Assembly (NCBI GenBank): GCA_017462735.1
Contig: JAFTQO010000006.1
Span: 1-64,000, forward strand
Direction of reading: 5' to 3'
Origin: Clostridia bacterium
Lineage (GTDB): Bacteria > Bacillota > Clostridia > Christensenellales > Borkfalkiaceae
DNA length: 64,000 nucleotides
Shown here piece after piece: positions 16,587 to 25,130 of this stretch. The stretch's first letter is position 1; the number at the start of each line of letters is the position of its first letter. Under the pieces are notes generated by a model that saw only the letters and a program-made list of their open reading frames with translations, did no database searches and was not told the origin of the DNA. The translations under genes and the position numbers were made by a program.

Positions 16587-17227
16587 GGATAGTCATCACG
16601 AAGAAATTTGGCGAGAAACTCCTCTTTGACGGACGGGAATTTGTCTTTGAAGAGGGCAAAATCACGGCGGTTTTGGGAGAAAGCGGCGTGGGGAAGACCA
16701 CTTTACTCCGCGCCCTTGCTGGGCTGGAAAAATTCGACGGTGAAAAGGAGGTTCCTCAAAATATTTCCGTCGCTTTTCAGGAGCCCAGATTGTTGCCTTT
16801 TGCCTCCGTTTTGGATAATTTGACCTTCGTTGGCATAGACGAAGAGACCGCCGAAAAATGGCTTGCTTGGGCAGAGATAACGGAGGTTGGGCAAAAGGTA
16901 AGCACCTTGTCGGGCGGCGAAAAACAGCGCGTCTCCCTTGCCCGTGCTCTGGCCAAAAAAGGAGAGTTACTGCTTTTGGACGAGCCTTTCTCTTCCCTCG
17001 ATACGGCGCGCAAAGTACGCTTGATGCGTACTTTACGGAAAAAATTACGAGAGGAAAACCGCACTTGCCTTTTCGTTACGCACGATATCGACGAAGCGGC
17101 GTATTTGGCGGACGACGTCATATGGATAGACGGGGCGAACACCGACGTTATTGCTTTGACGAAAGCGGATAAAGAAGAATACGGCGTTTCTTATCTGCGT
17201 GAAAAATGGTTGAAAAACGTCCAGTAA
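16583..17227 (+). CDS. ABC importer ATP-binding protein (SsuB/TauB-like)
   Basis: A compact 214-residue ATPase with Walker A GESGVGKTT (32-40), Q-loop AFQEPRL, signature LSGGEKQR, Walker B LLLDEPFSSLD and switch His in THDIDEA. Shorter than SsuB (about 250) yet complete in all motifs. The ATG overlaps the permease stop (ATGA) and has AAAGGAGGG upstream; a frame-open extension of 19 codons upstream lies inside the permease gene. Confidence 0.92.
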   Translation: MRIVITKKFGEKLLFDGREFVFEEGKITAVLGESGVGKTTLLRALAGLEKFDGEKEVPQNISVAFQEPRLLPFASVLDNLTFVGIDEETAEKWLAWAEITEVGQKVSTLSGGEKQRVSLARALAKKGELLLLDEPFSSLDTARKVRLMRTLRKKLREENRTCLFVTHDIDEAAYLADDVIWIDGANTDVIALTKADKEEYGVSYLREKWLKNVQ

Positions 17228-17247
17228 ATAAAAATCTAAAAAAAGAC

Positions 17248-17297
17248 TTGCTTTTTCTGCGTAATTGTGGTATACTGATATCGATAAAAAAATATCA
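17248..17297 (+). promoter_or_regulatory. Promoter of rex-hydrogenase with operator-like palindrome
   Basis: TTGCTT (17248-17253), 17 bp, TATACT (17271-17276) with an upstream TGG. An inverted repeat TGATAT/ATATCA (17276-17281 and 17292-17297) covers the likely start site. It could be a repressor site, perhaps for Rex itself, but it is not the classic TTGTTAA-type Rex box. Confidence 0.65.
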
Positions 17298-17311
17298 AAA
17301 TTGGAGACAGA

Positions 17312-17986
17312 ATGAAAACAGGCGCAAACTTTCTTGAAAAAAAAGACGTTTCCAAAGCCACGCTGGAGAGGCTGCCGCTGTATTTGCGGTTTTTGCAAGA
17401 GGAAAGCGGACGGGGGACGGAATATATTTCTTCGTCGGTAATGGCGCAAGCGATAGCCGTTTCTTCGGTGCTGGTGCGCAAGGATTTGGAGACGGTATCG
17501 AGCGAAGCGGGCAGACCGAGGCTGGGGTTTAAGACGGCGCGGCTGATTGCCGACATCGAGAAATTTTTGGGCTACGACAACTTATCCGACGTCGTGTTGG
17601 TCGGCGCGGGCGGGCTAGGCAAAGCCTTCCTGGGTTACGAGGGTTTTAAGAGCAACGGGCTCAACGTCGTGGCGGCGTTCGACTGCAACCCACAGGTGGT
17701 GGGCAAAGAGGTGGCTGGCAAGCCGATTTTGCATTTGGACGAGTTTGACGAGTTTGTCAAAGCGAAAAAAATCCGCATAGGGATTATTGCCGTGCCGAAG
17801 CGCGCGGCGCAAGAGATTTTGGATAAAATGGTCGGGGCAGGTATCAAAGCGGTTTGGAATTTCGCTCCTGCGCCGTTGTACGCGCCCAAGGGCGTGATTG
17901 TAAAGACGGAAGACTTGGCGGCTTCCCTTGCCATATTGGCGGGGAAATTGTACCGATTGGATATGGACGAAAAGGAGAAGGTATGA
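17312..17986 (+). CDS. rex: Redox-sensing transcriptional repressor Rex
   Basis: Senses the NADH/NAD+ ratio and releases DNA when NADH rises. The 224-residue protein has the N-terminal winged helix (SKATLERLPLYLRFL, SSVLVRKDLE) and a C-terminal Rossmann domain with VGAGGLGKAF (97-106). Fermentation and hydrogen genes are usual targets. Its last 4 bases overlap the hydrogenase start, so regulator and target-like enzyme are translationally coupled. Confidence 0.95.
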   Translation: MKTGANFLEKKDVSKATLERLPLYLRFLQEESGRGTEYISSSVMAQAIAVSSVLVRKDLETVSSEAGRPRLGFKTARLIADIEKFLGYDNLSDVVLVGAGGLGKAFLGYEGFKSNGLNVVAAFDCNPQVVGKEVAGKPILHLDEFDEFVKAKKIRIGIIAVPKRAAQEILDKMVGAGIKAVWNFAPAPLYAPKGVIVKTEDLAASLAILAGKLYRLDMDEKEKV

Positions 17987-19494
17987 AAAGAGGGCTGGAA
18001 ACATCGGTAGTTAAATTGAGACACAAGGTGTTTAAAGAGGTGGCGAAAGTCGCCTTTGAAGCGGATGCGGAAAAGGTCAACGACGAAATTGAAGCAATCC
18101 CGTATCGTGTCACGCCTGCGGACGTGCCTAGATACAGGGAAAGTATCTATCGTGAAAGGGCAATCGTTTCAGAGCGAGTTCGCCTTGCGATGGGTATGTC
18201 GTTGCGTCCTGAGGATAAGCCCGTGCACATCACCAGCGGCGTCGACCAAAGCAATATCACGGACAAGTATTACGAGCCGCCTTTGATGCAGGTAATTCCT
18301 TCTGCTTGCGATAAGTGCGAGGACAACGTATACGAAGTGAGCAATCAATGCCGCGGTTGCGTAGCGAAAGCGTGTGTGGCGTCCTGTCCGCGCGGCGCGA
18401 TTGACATTGTCAAGGGCAAAGCGGTTATCAATAGAGAAAAATGTATCAAGTGCGGCAAGTGTAAGCAGGCGTGTCCGTACGACGCCATTGCGCATAAGGA
18501 AAGACCTTGCTCTAAGGCTTGCGGTATCAAAGCGATAGGCACCGACGAATTGGGTCGTGCTAAAATCGACAACGACAAATGCGTCGGTTGCGGTCAATGT
18601 ATGGTCAACTGCCCCTTTGGGGCAATTGCGGATAAGTCGCAGATTTTCCAACTCATCCGCGCTATCAAAAAAGGAGATTACGTGGTAGCGGAACTTGCCC
18701 CTGCAATCGTCGGTCAATTCGGGGAAGGCATTACTCCTGCGATTATCAAAGGCGCGCTACTCGATATCGGCTTTAAGGAAGTGCACGAGGTGGCAAGCGG
18801 TGCGGACGTAGGCGCGGCGACGGAAGCGCACGCATACGTCGAAGAGGTAGCGTCTGGGAAATTGCCGTTCCTGCTCACTTCCTGTTGTCCCGCTTGGGCA
18901 ATGCTCGCGAAGAAACAATTCCCGCAGATGATAGACAAAGTTTCGCAGTCGCTCACGCCAATGGTAGCGACGGCAAGGCGAATTAAGCAACGTACGCCCG
19001 AGGCGCGCGTCGTCTTTATCGGTCCTTGCGCCGCAAAAAAATTAGAGGCGTCCCGTATGTCGGTGCGTAGCGATGTGGATTTCGTCATCACGTTTGAAGA
19101 ACTTGCGGGTATTTTCGAGGCAAAAGAGATAGATTTTGCCAAATACAGAGGCGAGAAATCCATCCACGAGGCGACGGGAGCAGGCAGAGGCTACGCCGTA
19201 TCGGGCGGGGTCGCGGAAGCGATTGAAAAATGTATCCGTGCCTACTATCCCGACGTGGAAGTGAAGATAGAGCACGCCGAAGGGTTGGAAGAATGCAAAA
19301 AGATGCTCTTGCTTGCCAAGGCGGGCAAAAAAGACGGATGTCTCATCGAAGGTATGGGTTGCCCCGGCGGTTGCGTTGCGGGCGCGGGTACTTGCGTGTC
19401 CATTGAGAAGGCAACGGCGGAGGTGAAAAAATTCGTACAAAACTCGACGAAACCCGTCCCGCCCAAAGACTTGTACGAGATAGAGTTGCCGTAA
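17983..19494 (+). CDS. [FeFe] hydrogenase, group B-like, with three ferredoxin-type clusters
   Basis: Reversible proton reduction with ferredoxin-level electrons. The 503-residue enzyme carries a Cys-rich N-terminus with [4Fe-4S] motifs (CRGC.., CIKCGKCKQACP, CVGCGQCMVNCP around 110-210) and the H-cluster motifs: L1 TSCCPAW (299-305), L2 GPCAAKK (347-353) and L3 GMGCPGGCVAG (457-467). L2 starts GPC rather than the MPC of group A enzymes and L3 ends GAG rather than GGG, which is the group B pattern of Clostridia. ATG at 17983 sits on AAGGAGAAGGT and overlaps the rex stop. HydE/F/G maturases are not in the window. No NADH-binding domain, so ferredoxin is the likely partner. Confidence 0.88.
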   Translation: MKRGLETSVVKLRHKVFKEVAKVAFEADAEKVNDEIEAIPYRVTPADVPRYRESIYRERAIVSERVRLAMGMSLRPEDKPVHITSGVDQSNITDKYYEPPLMQVIPSACDKCEDNVYEVSNQCRGCVAKACVASCPRGAIDIVKGKAVINREKCIKCGKCKQACPYDAIAHKERPCSKACGIKAIGTDELGRAKIDNDKCVGCGQCMVNCPFGAIADKSQIFQLIRAIKKGDYVVAELAPAIVGQFGEGITPAIIKGALLDIGFKEVHEVASGADVGAATEAHAYVEEVASGKLPFLLTSCCPAWAMLAKKQFPQMIDKVSQSLTPMVATARRIKQRTPEARVVFIGPCAAKKLEASRMSVRSDVDFVITFEELAGIFEAKEIDFAKYRGEKSIHEATGAGRGYAVSGGVAEAIEKCIRAYYPDVEVKIEHAEGLEECKKMLLLAKAGKKDGCLIEGMGCPGGCVAGAGTCVSIEKATAEVKKFVQNSTKPVPPKDLYEIELP

Positions 19495-19516
19495 AATAAA
19501 TAGCAAAAAAAGAAAA

Positions 19517-19545
19517 AGGCTTGCCCTAAAACGGCGGGCCTTTTT
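19517..19545 (+). terminator. Terminator after the hydrogenase gene
   Basis: AGGCTTGCC and GGCGGGCCT pair with two G-T pairs, followed by five T residues. Confidence 0.7.
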
Positions 19546-19609
19546 ACTATATTTACAAAAAATATGGACGATATTACAAAAAAATGCAGATTTTTTATGT
19601 AAAGACACC

Positions 19610-19638
19610 TTGAAAAAGGAAAAAAGGTATGATATAAT
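19610..19638 (+). promoter_or_regulatory. Promoter of the small-peptide and exported MBL-protein unit
   Basis: TTGAAA (19610-19615), 17 bp, TATAAT (19633-19638). A TTATTATATATAATAA palindrome (about 19646-19661) follows in the leader. Confidence 0.8.
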
Positions 19639-19697
19639 AAAGGAGTTATTATATATAATAACGCACGGATAAAAATTTTTTATAGGAGGATAGACAA

Positions 19698-19823
19698 GTG
19701 AAACAACTCTATCAAAAACCTATGGTAACTATCGAGTTTTTTGATGCACAAGACGTCGTGACGGCGTCGCCTTCCTCGTACGACGGCACGGGATATATTC
19801 CCGATAGCTGGTGGCACGTATAA
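19698..19823 (+). CDS. 41-residue small protein
   Basis: A GTG-started reading frame behind TAGGAGGA encodes a 41-residue peptide that begins MKQLYQKPMVTIEFF and ends DGTGYIPDSWWHV. The pattern (basic start, YxKPxVTIExF, an acidic stretch, then Ser/Gly/Tyr-rich tail with two Trp) resembles short uncharacterised proteins common in Clostridia. No signal peptide or Cys. It ends 13 bases before the next start, so it is cotranscribed with the exported protein. It was too short to be found by length alone; RBS, start and in-frame stop support it. Confidence 0.7.
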   Translation: MKQLYQKPMVTIEFFDAQDVVTASPSSYDGTGYIPDSWWHV

Positions 19824-19836
19824 GGAGGGGGGAAGG

Positions 19837-22800
19837 ATGAAAAAGTTTAGTGTGAAAAAACTTTTAACGGCGGCGCTTGCAGGCGTATGTTGCGCTTGCA
19901 CGGGGCTCTCGGTCGCCTTGCTGGACGACGGCGTAGCGACGGCGTCTGCGGCAACCCCGACTAGTAGCGTAGAGGTTTACCAACTTGCCCCCAACGCAGG
20001 GTATTTGTTGGAGTCCTACGTCATCAAGACGGCGGGAGGCAAACTTATTGTCATCGACGGCGGTACGGACGGCGTGTATGCCGACGATACGGCAATCGGC
20101 TCGGCGGCGGCACTTAGCGCGGAAGCGTACTTACCTGCGGCACTTCGTGCGATAGCAGGCAAGGCGGACGGCGAAGAGGTGGAGGTAGAAGCGTGGTTCT
20201 TATCCCATGCCCACCGCGACCATTTCTCCGAACTTGGCAAGATTATGTCGCAGGGCGACGCGTCGGGGGTAACGATCAATAATTTCTATTTTGATTTCCC
20301 CGATTTTGGCGGTTCTTTCCCTATGACCAACAGCCAACAAGCCAATTTGGAGACGTTGAAGACGGCGTTTGCAACCTACGGCTACGATTACGACGCGTTA
20401 AACGGCGCGGTGGTCAATGCAGAAAGCGTAGAAGACGGCTTGTCCATCACGGTGGACGGCGTACGTTTTGACGTATTGCAGACGTGGGCAATGAGCGACG
20501 GCTACTACGGCGACGTAAACGATACCTCTATGGTTATCCGTATGGTCGCAGGCGATAACAGCGTGCTTTTCCTCAACGACTTAGCGATATCGGGCGGCGA
20601 GAGATTGACGACGACGTACACGGCGGCGGAATTGACTAGTGACTACGTACAATTGTCCCATCACGGCCACGCAGGTATGACTAAGGCGCAATATAACAAA
20701 TTTATCACGGAAGATACTAAGTTGTTGTGGCCTACCCCTAGCGTTACGTTCGGCAATCCTACCGATTTTATGGTAGACGAAACGTACGCGTGGTTTAATG
20801 GCAACGCGACCTATTTGACGGACGGCGCGGCGGATGCAAGCAAAGTCGACAAGACGAAGAATTTCTTCGCTTGTTTGTACGACGCATATCCTGCGGATAC
20901 GACGAGCGTTGCCGATTGGGCAAACTGTATAGCAGGGATGAAAGTCGCTTCTTTTGAGTACGAGTATACGGCGTTTGACGTGTTGGGCGCATCGGTGCGT
21001 ATGATGAACCCCGACGGGTTGCGCTTTGTGGCGCAAGTAGAGGCAGACGCGTTGACGGACGGTGCCGAATACGGCATGGTACTTATCCCTCAAGATATGG
21101 ACACGGGCGCGGATTTGACGAAAGATACGGCGAACGCGCTAGTGATTCCCGCAACCGGCGTTTGGTCTGACGAACTTTGCACGATCTACGGCATTGCAGA
21201 CGGCTATAAAGCCTTCTCTTGCGCGTTGATTGCAGAACAAGCAGAGGGGGAAGAGGTAGCAAGATTCCCTCAAGAATTCTACAATCGCCCGATCACGGCG
21301 GTAGCGTACGTGACGGCGGGCGGCGAGACCATTTATACGGAAAAGGTAACGCGGAGTATTGGATACGTAGCGACGGTAGAAAGTATGAAACCGACGTACG
21401 AACAAAGTGACCTTATCGACGAAATCTCGGCGGCAACGACGGTGGATTTTTCCGTTAACGGCGGCGCGACTTTGACGACGACGGAGGCTTGCGCTCCCGT
21501 ATTCACGGTAGGCAACATCGCGACGGACTACGTAACGTACACTTCGGACAACGAAGCGGCAATCAAGGTCGTAGACGGCAAAGTGGTGGCGGTAGCCGAC
21601 GGCATTGCCAATATCACGGCAACGATGTCCCTTGGCGGCGAAAAGACGATTGAAAAAACGGTAGAAGTCACGGCAACCCTCACCCCCGTTGAAAAATGGG
21701 AAGTCCTCAACGACGGCGATGACGTGAACACGGTGGCAGTATACGGTGATGCTACGAAGGAAAGCACGGCAAGGGAGGATGGGTACGCAGTATCTATTAG
21801 CGCTACGGCAACGATTGTTATAACGATGACCTACAACGGTGCCCCTCTTACGGCGGCGGACGTAGCGACGTTTGATTGTATCACGATGGACGTATATGCC
21901 GAAACGGCAAACAGTTTCTCCTTGGCTAATGGTACGCAAGTCGCATTTGGCGCTGGTTGGAACACGATAACTATTTCGGCTGACACCATATTGACGGAAA
22001 TTAATGCTAACGAGACTCAGTTAGACGTTTATGGTGGCTTCTATTTGTGGGCTCCTATAGCGGTCGCTATCGATAACTTTAAAGCAAAAATTGCGTCTCA
22101 AGACGCAAAATTAACTACCCCCGTGGTAGAGGTATGGCAAGACGGCACGGCTTGCTGGGAAGCGGTGGAAGGTGCAACGAGTTACACCTACTTGTTGGAC
22201 GGCGTAGAAAATACGACGACGGACTGCTTTGTCAAACTTGCAAACGGTCAATCCTTGCAGGTAAAAGCCGTTGGTTATACTCAAAGCGCTTACAGTGCGG
22301 CGGTAACCTATACCCAAAAAGATTTGCTCAACGGTTGTGAATATAATATTGACGGTTGGGTTGCTACGGACGTAGCAACGATTACGTTGAATGCGGGCAA
22401 TGCAACGCAAGGCTATTTTGCATACGGTATTACCACCGCGGCTTGGGCAGAACTTTCTCTTTGGCTGAAAAAAGATTTTGCGCCTGCTGTGCTTGAAAAT
22501 TACGAATATATCGAAATGACGATAAACGTCGTAAGTACAGCGGACTGTGGTTTGTTTGGCGGGACGGGTGAAACGATTGTAAGCCTTGCTTATTTGACGC
22601 CGGGTCAACAAGTAGTACGCATTGCTGTTGCGGATTTGATAAATTGCAACGGGTACGATCCTGCTACGGGAGAAGCCTACTTCTATTTGGGTGGTGCGGT
22701 ATCTATGTATCTCGACAATATCGTCGGCGTAGCAAGACAAACGACCCTCCTCAACAATTGCGAAACTATTAGTGAAACGACGGTTTATTCCTACAACGCC

Positions 22801-23151
22801 GCACTGAAACTTTCGACGGAGCACGTAAAAGAGGGGACGCAGTCGATACAAGTGACGATATCGGACTATCAGCATATCCTGATTTGGTTGAAGGAAGCAG
22901 ATGGCAGTTTCGCAAATCTCTCCAATTATACCTATATCAAGATGACGGTATATTCTGAAAACGCAGGTATGAAGTTGCTCGCTAACGACCAAGTGACTGT
23001 TTTGCATACGTTTGCCCAAGGGGAGAACGTGATTTGCCTTCCAGTATCGGCTTTGTCGGGTACGTATAATCCTGAAAACGGTGCGGCAACCTTCTTTGTT
23101 AACGGCGCGGACAACGTGCTTTACTTTGACAACGTGATAGGTTTGAAGTAA
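19837..23151 (+). CDS. Secreted multidomain metallo-beta-lactamase-fold protein with Ig-like and binding-module-like domains
   Basis: A 1104-residue exported protein. Signal peptide (MKKFSVKKLL, hydrophobic, ATASA) is followed by an MBL-fold domain with the metal motif HAHRDH (124-129), a NDLA-type Asp site and a second His in SHHGH. Next come a region with GASVRMMNPDGLRF (typical of Clostridial surface proteins), a Big_2-like Ig domain (about residues 560-610) and two or three similar beta-sandwich modules (LLNGCEYNID and LLNNCETISE starts) near the end, perhaps glycan binding. No LPxTG, S-layer homology or membrane anchor is visible, so it is probably released. Substrate unknown; ComEC-like MBL enzymes act on nucleic acids or phosphodiesters. 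Confidence 0.8.
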   Translation: MKKFSVKKLLTAALAGVCCACTGLSVALLDDGVATASAATPTSSVEVYQLAPNAGYLLESYVIKTAGGKLIVIDGGTDGVYADDTAIGSAAALSAEAYLPAALRAIAGKADGEEVEVEAWFLSHAHRDHFSELGKIMSQGDASGVTINNFYFDFPDFGGSFPMTNSQQANLETLKTAFATYGYDYDALNGAVVNAESVEDGLSITVDGVRFDVLQTWAMSDGYYGDVNDTSMVIRMVAGDNSVLFLNDLAISGGERLTTTYTAAELTSDYVQLSHHGHAGMTKAQYNKFITEDTKLLWPTPSVTFGNPTDFMVDETYAWFNGNATYLTDGAADASKVDKTKNFFACLYDAYPADTTSVADWANCIAGMKVASFEYEYTAFDVLGASVRMMNPDGLRFVAQVEADALTDGAEYGMVLIPQDMDTGADLTKDTANALVIPATGVWSDELCTIYGIADGYKAFSCALIAEQAEGEEVARFPQEFYNRPITAVAYVTAGGETIYTEKVTRSIGYVATVESMKPTYEQSDLIDEISAATTVDFSVNGGATLTTTEACAPVFTVGNIATDYVTYTSDNEAAIKVVDGKVVAVADGIANITATMSLGGEKTIEKTVEVTATLTPVEKWEVLNDGDDVNTVAVYGDATKESTAREDGYAVSISATATIVITMTYNGAPLTAADVATFDCITMDVYAETANSFSLANGTQVAFGAGWNTITISADTILTEINANETQLDVYGGFYLWAPIAVAIDNFKAKIASQDAKLTTPVVEVWQDGTACWEAVEGATSYTYLLDGVENTTTDCFVKLANGQSLQVKAVGYTQSAYSAAVTYTQKDLLNGCEYNIDGWVATDVATITLNAGNATQGYFAYGITTAAWAELSLWLKKDFAPAVLENYEYIEMTINVVSTADCGLFGGTGETIVSLAYLTPGQQVVRIAVADLINCNGYDPATGEAYFYLGGAVSMYLDNIVGVARQTTLLNNCETISETTVYSYNAALKLSTEHVKEGTQSIQVTISDYQHILIWLKEADGSFANLSNYTYIKMTVYSENAGMKLLANDQVTVLHTFAQGENVICLPVSALSGTYNPENGAATFFVNGADNVLYFDNVIGLK

Positions 23152-23157
23152 AAAAAA

Positions 23158-23190
23158 AGACGTCTTCTAAAAAGAGGACGTCTTTTTTTT
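23158..23190 (+). terminator. Terminator after the exported MBL protein
   Basis: AGACGTC and GACGTCT arms plus flanking pairs enclose a short loop, followed by a run of T residues. Confidence 0.92.
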
Positions 23191-23200
23191 TCTAAATATA

Positions 23201-23229
23201 TTGCAAAATAAAAAAAGGTATGTTATACT
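23201..23229 (+). promoter_or_regulatory. Promoter of tilS-hpt, abutting the start codon
   Basis: TTGCAA (23201-23206), 17 bp, TATACT (23224-23229); the tilS ATG begins 8 bases after the -10 box, so the message should have no or almost no leader. Confidence 0.8.
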
Positions 23230-23236
23230 AAAATAT

Positions 23237-24511
23237 ATGGAAAATGCGTCGTTTTTACAAGGCAAGAGGGTATGCGCGGCGGTCAGCGGCGGGGTGGACT
23301 CGGTAGCGCTGTTGTATTTTTTACAAATGCGCGCGCCCATAGACGGTTTTTCCTTGCGCGTCGTGCATTGTCAACACGGTATCCGCGGCGAGGACAGCCT
23401 TGCCGATATGCGCTTTGTCGTGTCGCTGTGCGAAAAACTGGCTTTGCCCCTGGACGTCTTTGAAGAAGATTGCCTTTTAAAGGCAAGGCGGGAAAAACTC
23501 AGCGTAGAGACGGCGGCGAGAAATTTTAGACGGGCTTGCTACGAAAGTATTTTACTTTCGGGCAAGGCGGACTATATCGCGACGGCGCACCACGCGGGCG
23601 ACCAAGCGGAGACCGTCTTATTCCGTATCGCAAGAGGGGCGTCTATCACGGGCGCCAGCGGTATGAAAGAGGTAGACGGTAAGTACTTAAAACCCTTTCT
23701 GCATAAGACGAAAGCAGAACTGTATAAATTGGTCGAAGAAAGTGGCTACGGCTACGTCGTCGATCAGACGAATTTTGAAAAGTGCGCCACTCGCAACAAG
23801 ATTAGGTTGGACGTTTTGCCTGCTTTGGAAGAGGCGGTGCCGGGCGCCACGGGCGCGATTGCAAGATTTGCTTTTCTTGCGGCGGAAGACGACGAGTATC
23901 TTTATCGTTTGGCGGAAAAGCAAGTACAAGAGGATAGCGTAGTCCTTTGCGAGGACAAACCGGTCTTCCGTCGTGCGTGTATGCTATTGCTCAAAAAAAT
24001 GGGCAAAGAGAAGGACGTCAGCAGGCAAATTTTGGACGAAGCGTACAAATTGCAGTTTATGCAGACGGGAAGCCGTATGACGGCGAAAAACGGGGTGGAA
24101 ATCAAAAAAGTCTACGACAGACTATTCTTTTACCTTCCCGCAGGCGAAGAGGCAAATTTGCCGGAAATTCCCTTTCAATCGGGCGTTTTTAAGTGGGGCA
24201 GGTACGAGATTTCGGTGACGGACGCGCCCACGGACGGCGCGCTCTCCTTTGACGTAGACAAACTTAAAGGGACGGTAATACGCGAGGCGCGCACGGGCGA
24301 CTATATTGAAAAGTTCGGCGGCGGCACGAAAAGCGTCAAAAAATACTTGACGGATAAAAAGGTCTCTGCGGACGAAAGACACCGATTGCCTGTCGTGGCT
24401 GGTAGCGACGGCGAGGTGTACCTCATCGGCGGCGTAGACATTTCACAAAAGATAAAGGTGACGGATAGCACCCGTACCATCGGGTATTTCACGATAGAAA
24501 AACTTGGCTAG
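23237..24511 (+). CDS. tilS: tRNA(Ile)-lysidine synthetase
   Basis: Converts C34 of the tRNA-Ile(CAU) anticodon to lysidine so that AUA is read as Ile; essential. The N-terminal PP-loop SGGVDS (17-22) binds ATP, the middle carries the substrate-binding domain and the C-terminal 80 residues (SVKKYLTDKKVSADERHRLPVV, VGGVDIS) form the TilS_C domain. At 424 residues it is full length. No ribosome site precedes the ATG. hpt follows 11 bases after the stop, the usual Firmicute order. Confidence 0.93.
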   Translation: MENASFLQGKRVCAAVSGGVDSVALLYFLQMRAPIDGFSLRVVHCQHGIRGEDSLADMRFVVSLCEKLALPLDVFEEDCLLKARREKLSVETAARNFRRACYESILLSGKADYIATAHHAGDQAETVLFRIARGASITGASGMKEVDGKYLKPFLHKTKAELYKLVEESGYGYVVDQTNFEKCATRNKIRLDVLPALEEAVPGATGAIARFAFLAAEDDEYLYRLAEKQVQEDSVVLCEDKPVFRRACMLLLKKMGKEKDVSRQILDEAYKLQFMQTGSRMTAKNGVEIKKVYDRLFFYLPAGEEANLPEIPFQSGVFKWGRYEISVTDAPTDGALSFDVDKLKGTVIREARTGDYIEKFGGGTKSVKKYLTDKKVSADERHRLPVVAGSDGEVYLIGGVDISQKIKVTDSTRTIGYFTIEKLG

Positions 24512-24522
24512 GAGAAAGCAGT

Positions 24523-25044
24523 ATGAAAAATGCAGGCATTGAAAAAATTTTGGTTTCGCAAGAACAAATTGAAAAGCGTATCAAAGAACTTGCGACGCAG
24601 TTGGATAAAGATTACGCGGGGAAAAAACCCCTTTGCATATGTATTTTAAAGGGCAGTTTCCTCTTCTTTTCCGATTTGGTGAAGAAGATGAATATTCCTT
24701 TGTTCATCGACTTTATTTCCGTTTCGTCGCACGCGAACGGGAGGGTAAAATACCTCAAAGATTTGGAGACCAACGTCAAAGGCAAGCACGTATTGCTCGT
24801 CGAAGATATCTTGGACTCGGGCAACACCTTATACGCCCTCAAAAAGGATATGGAAAGCCGTGATGCAGAGTCTGTCAAGGTCGTCACGCTTTTGGATAAA
24901 AAGGCAAGACGTGACGCGCCTATCTTCTCCGATTACGTCGGTTTTACCGTCGAGGACGAGTTCGCCGTCGGTTACGGGTTGGACTACGCGGGCGAGTACA
25001 GAAACTTGCCGTACATAGGCTGTTTAGGTCATACGAAACTGTAA
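24523..25044 (+). CDS. hpt: Hypoxanthine phosphoribosyltransferase
   Basis: Salvages hypoxanthine and guanine to IMP and GMP using PRPP. The 173-residue enzyme shows ILKGSFLFFSDL, the PRPP loop VEDILDSGNTL (93-103) and the active-site flexible region. Ribosome site AGGAG is well spaced, and it shares a transcript with tilS. Confidence 0.96.
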   Translation: MKNAGIEKILVSQEQIEKRIKELATQLDKDYAGKKPLCICILKGSFLFFSDLVKKMNIPLFIDFISVSSHANGRVKYLKDLETNVKGKHVLLVEDILDSGNTLYALKKDMESRDAESVKVVTLLDKKARRDAPIFSDYVGFTVEDEFAVGYGLDYAGEYRNLPYIGCLGHTKL

Positions 25045-25050
25045 AATAAA

Positions 25051-25077
25051 AGACGGGCTTTGCCCGTCTTTTTTTAT
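25051..25077 (+). terminator. Terminator of tilS-hpt
   Basis: AGACGGGC and GCCCGTCT form an 8-bp stem around TTT, then a T-run. Confidence 0.93.
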
Positions 25078-25088
25078 ATGTATTTCAT

Positions 25089-25123
25089 AAAAAACTCCCT
25101 TGCCGTTATGGGCAGGGGAGTTT
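25089..25123 (-). terminator. Terminator of the minus-strand lipoprotein gene
   Basis: On the minus strand AAACTCCC..GCC and GGCAAGGGAGTTT form a stem ending in T residues. Confidence 0.8.
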
Positions 25124-25130
25124 GTGATAA

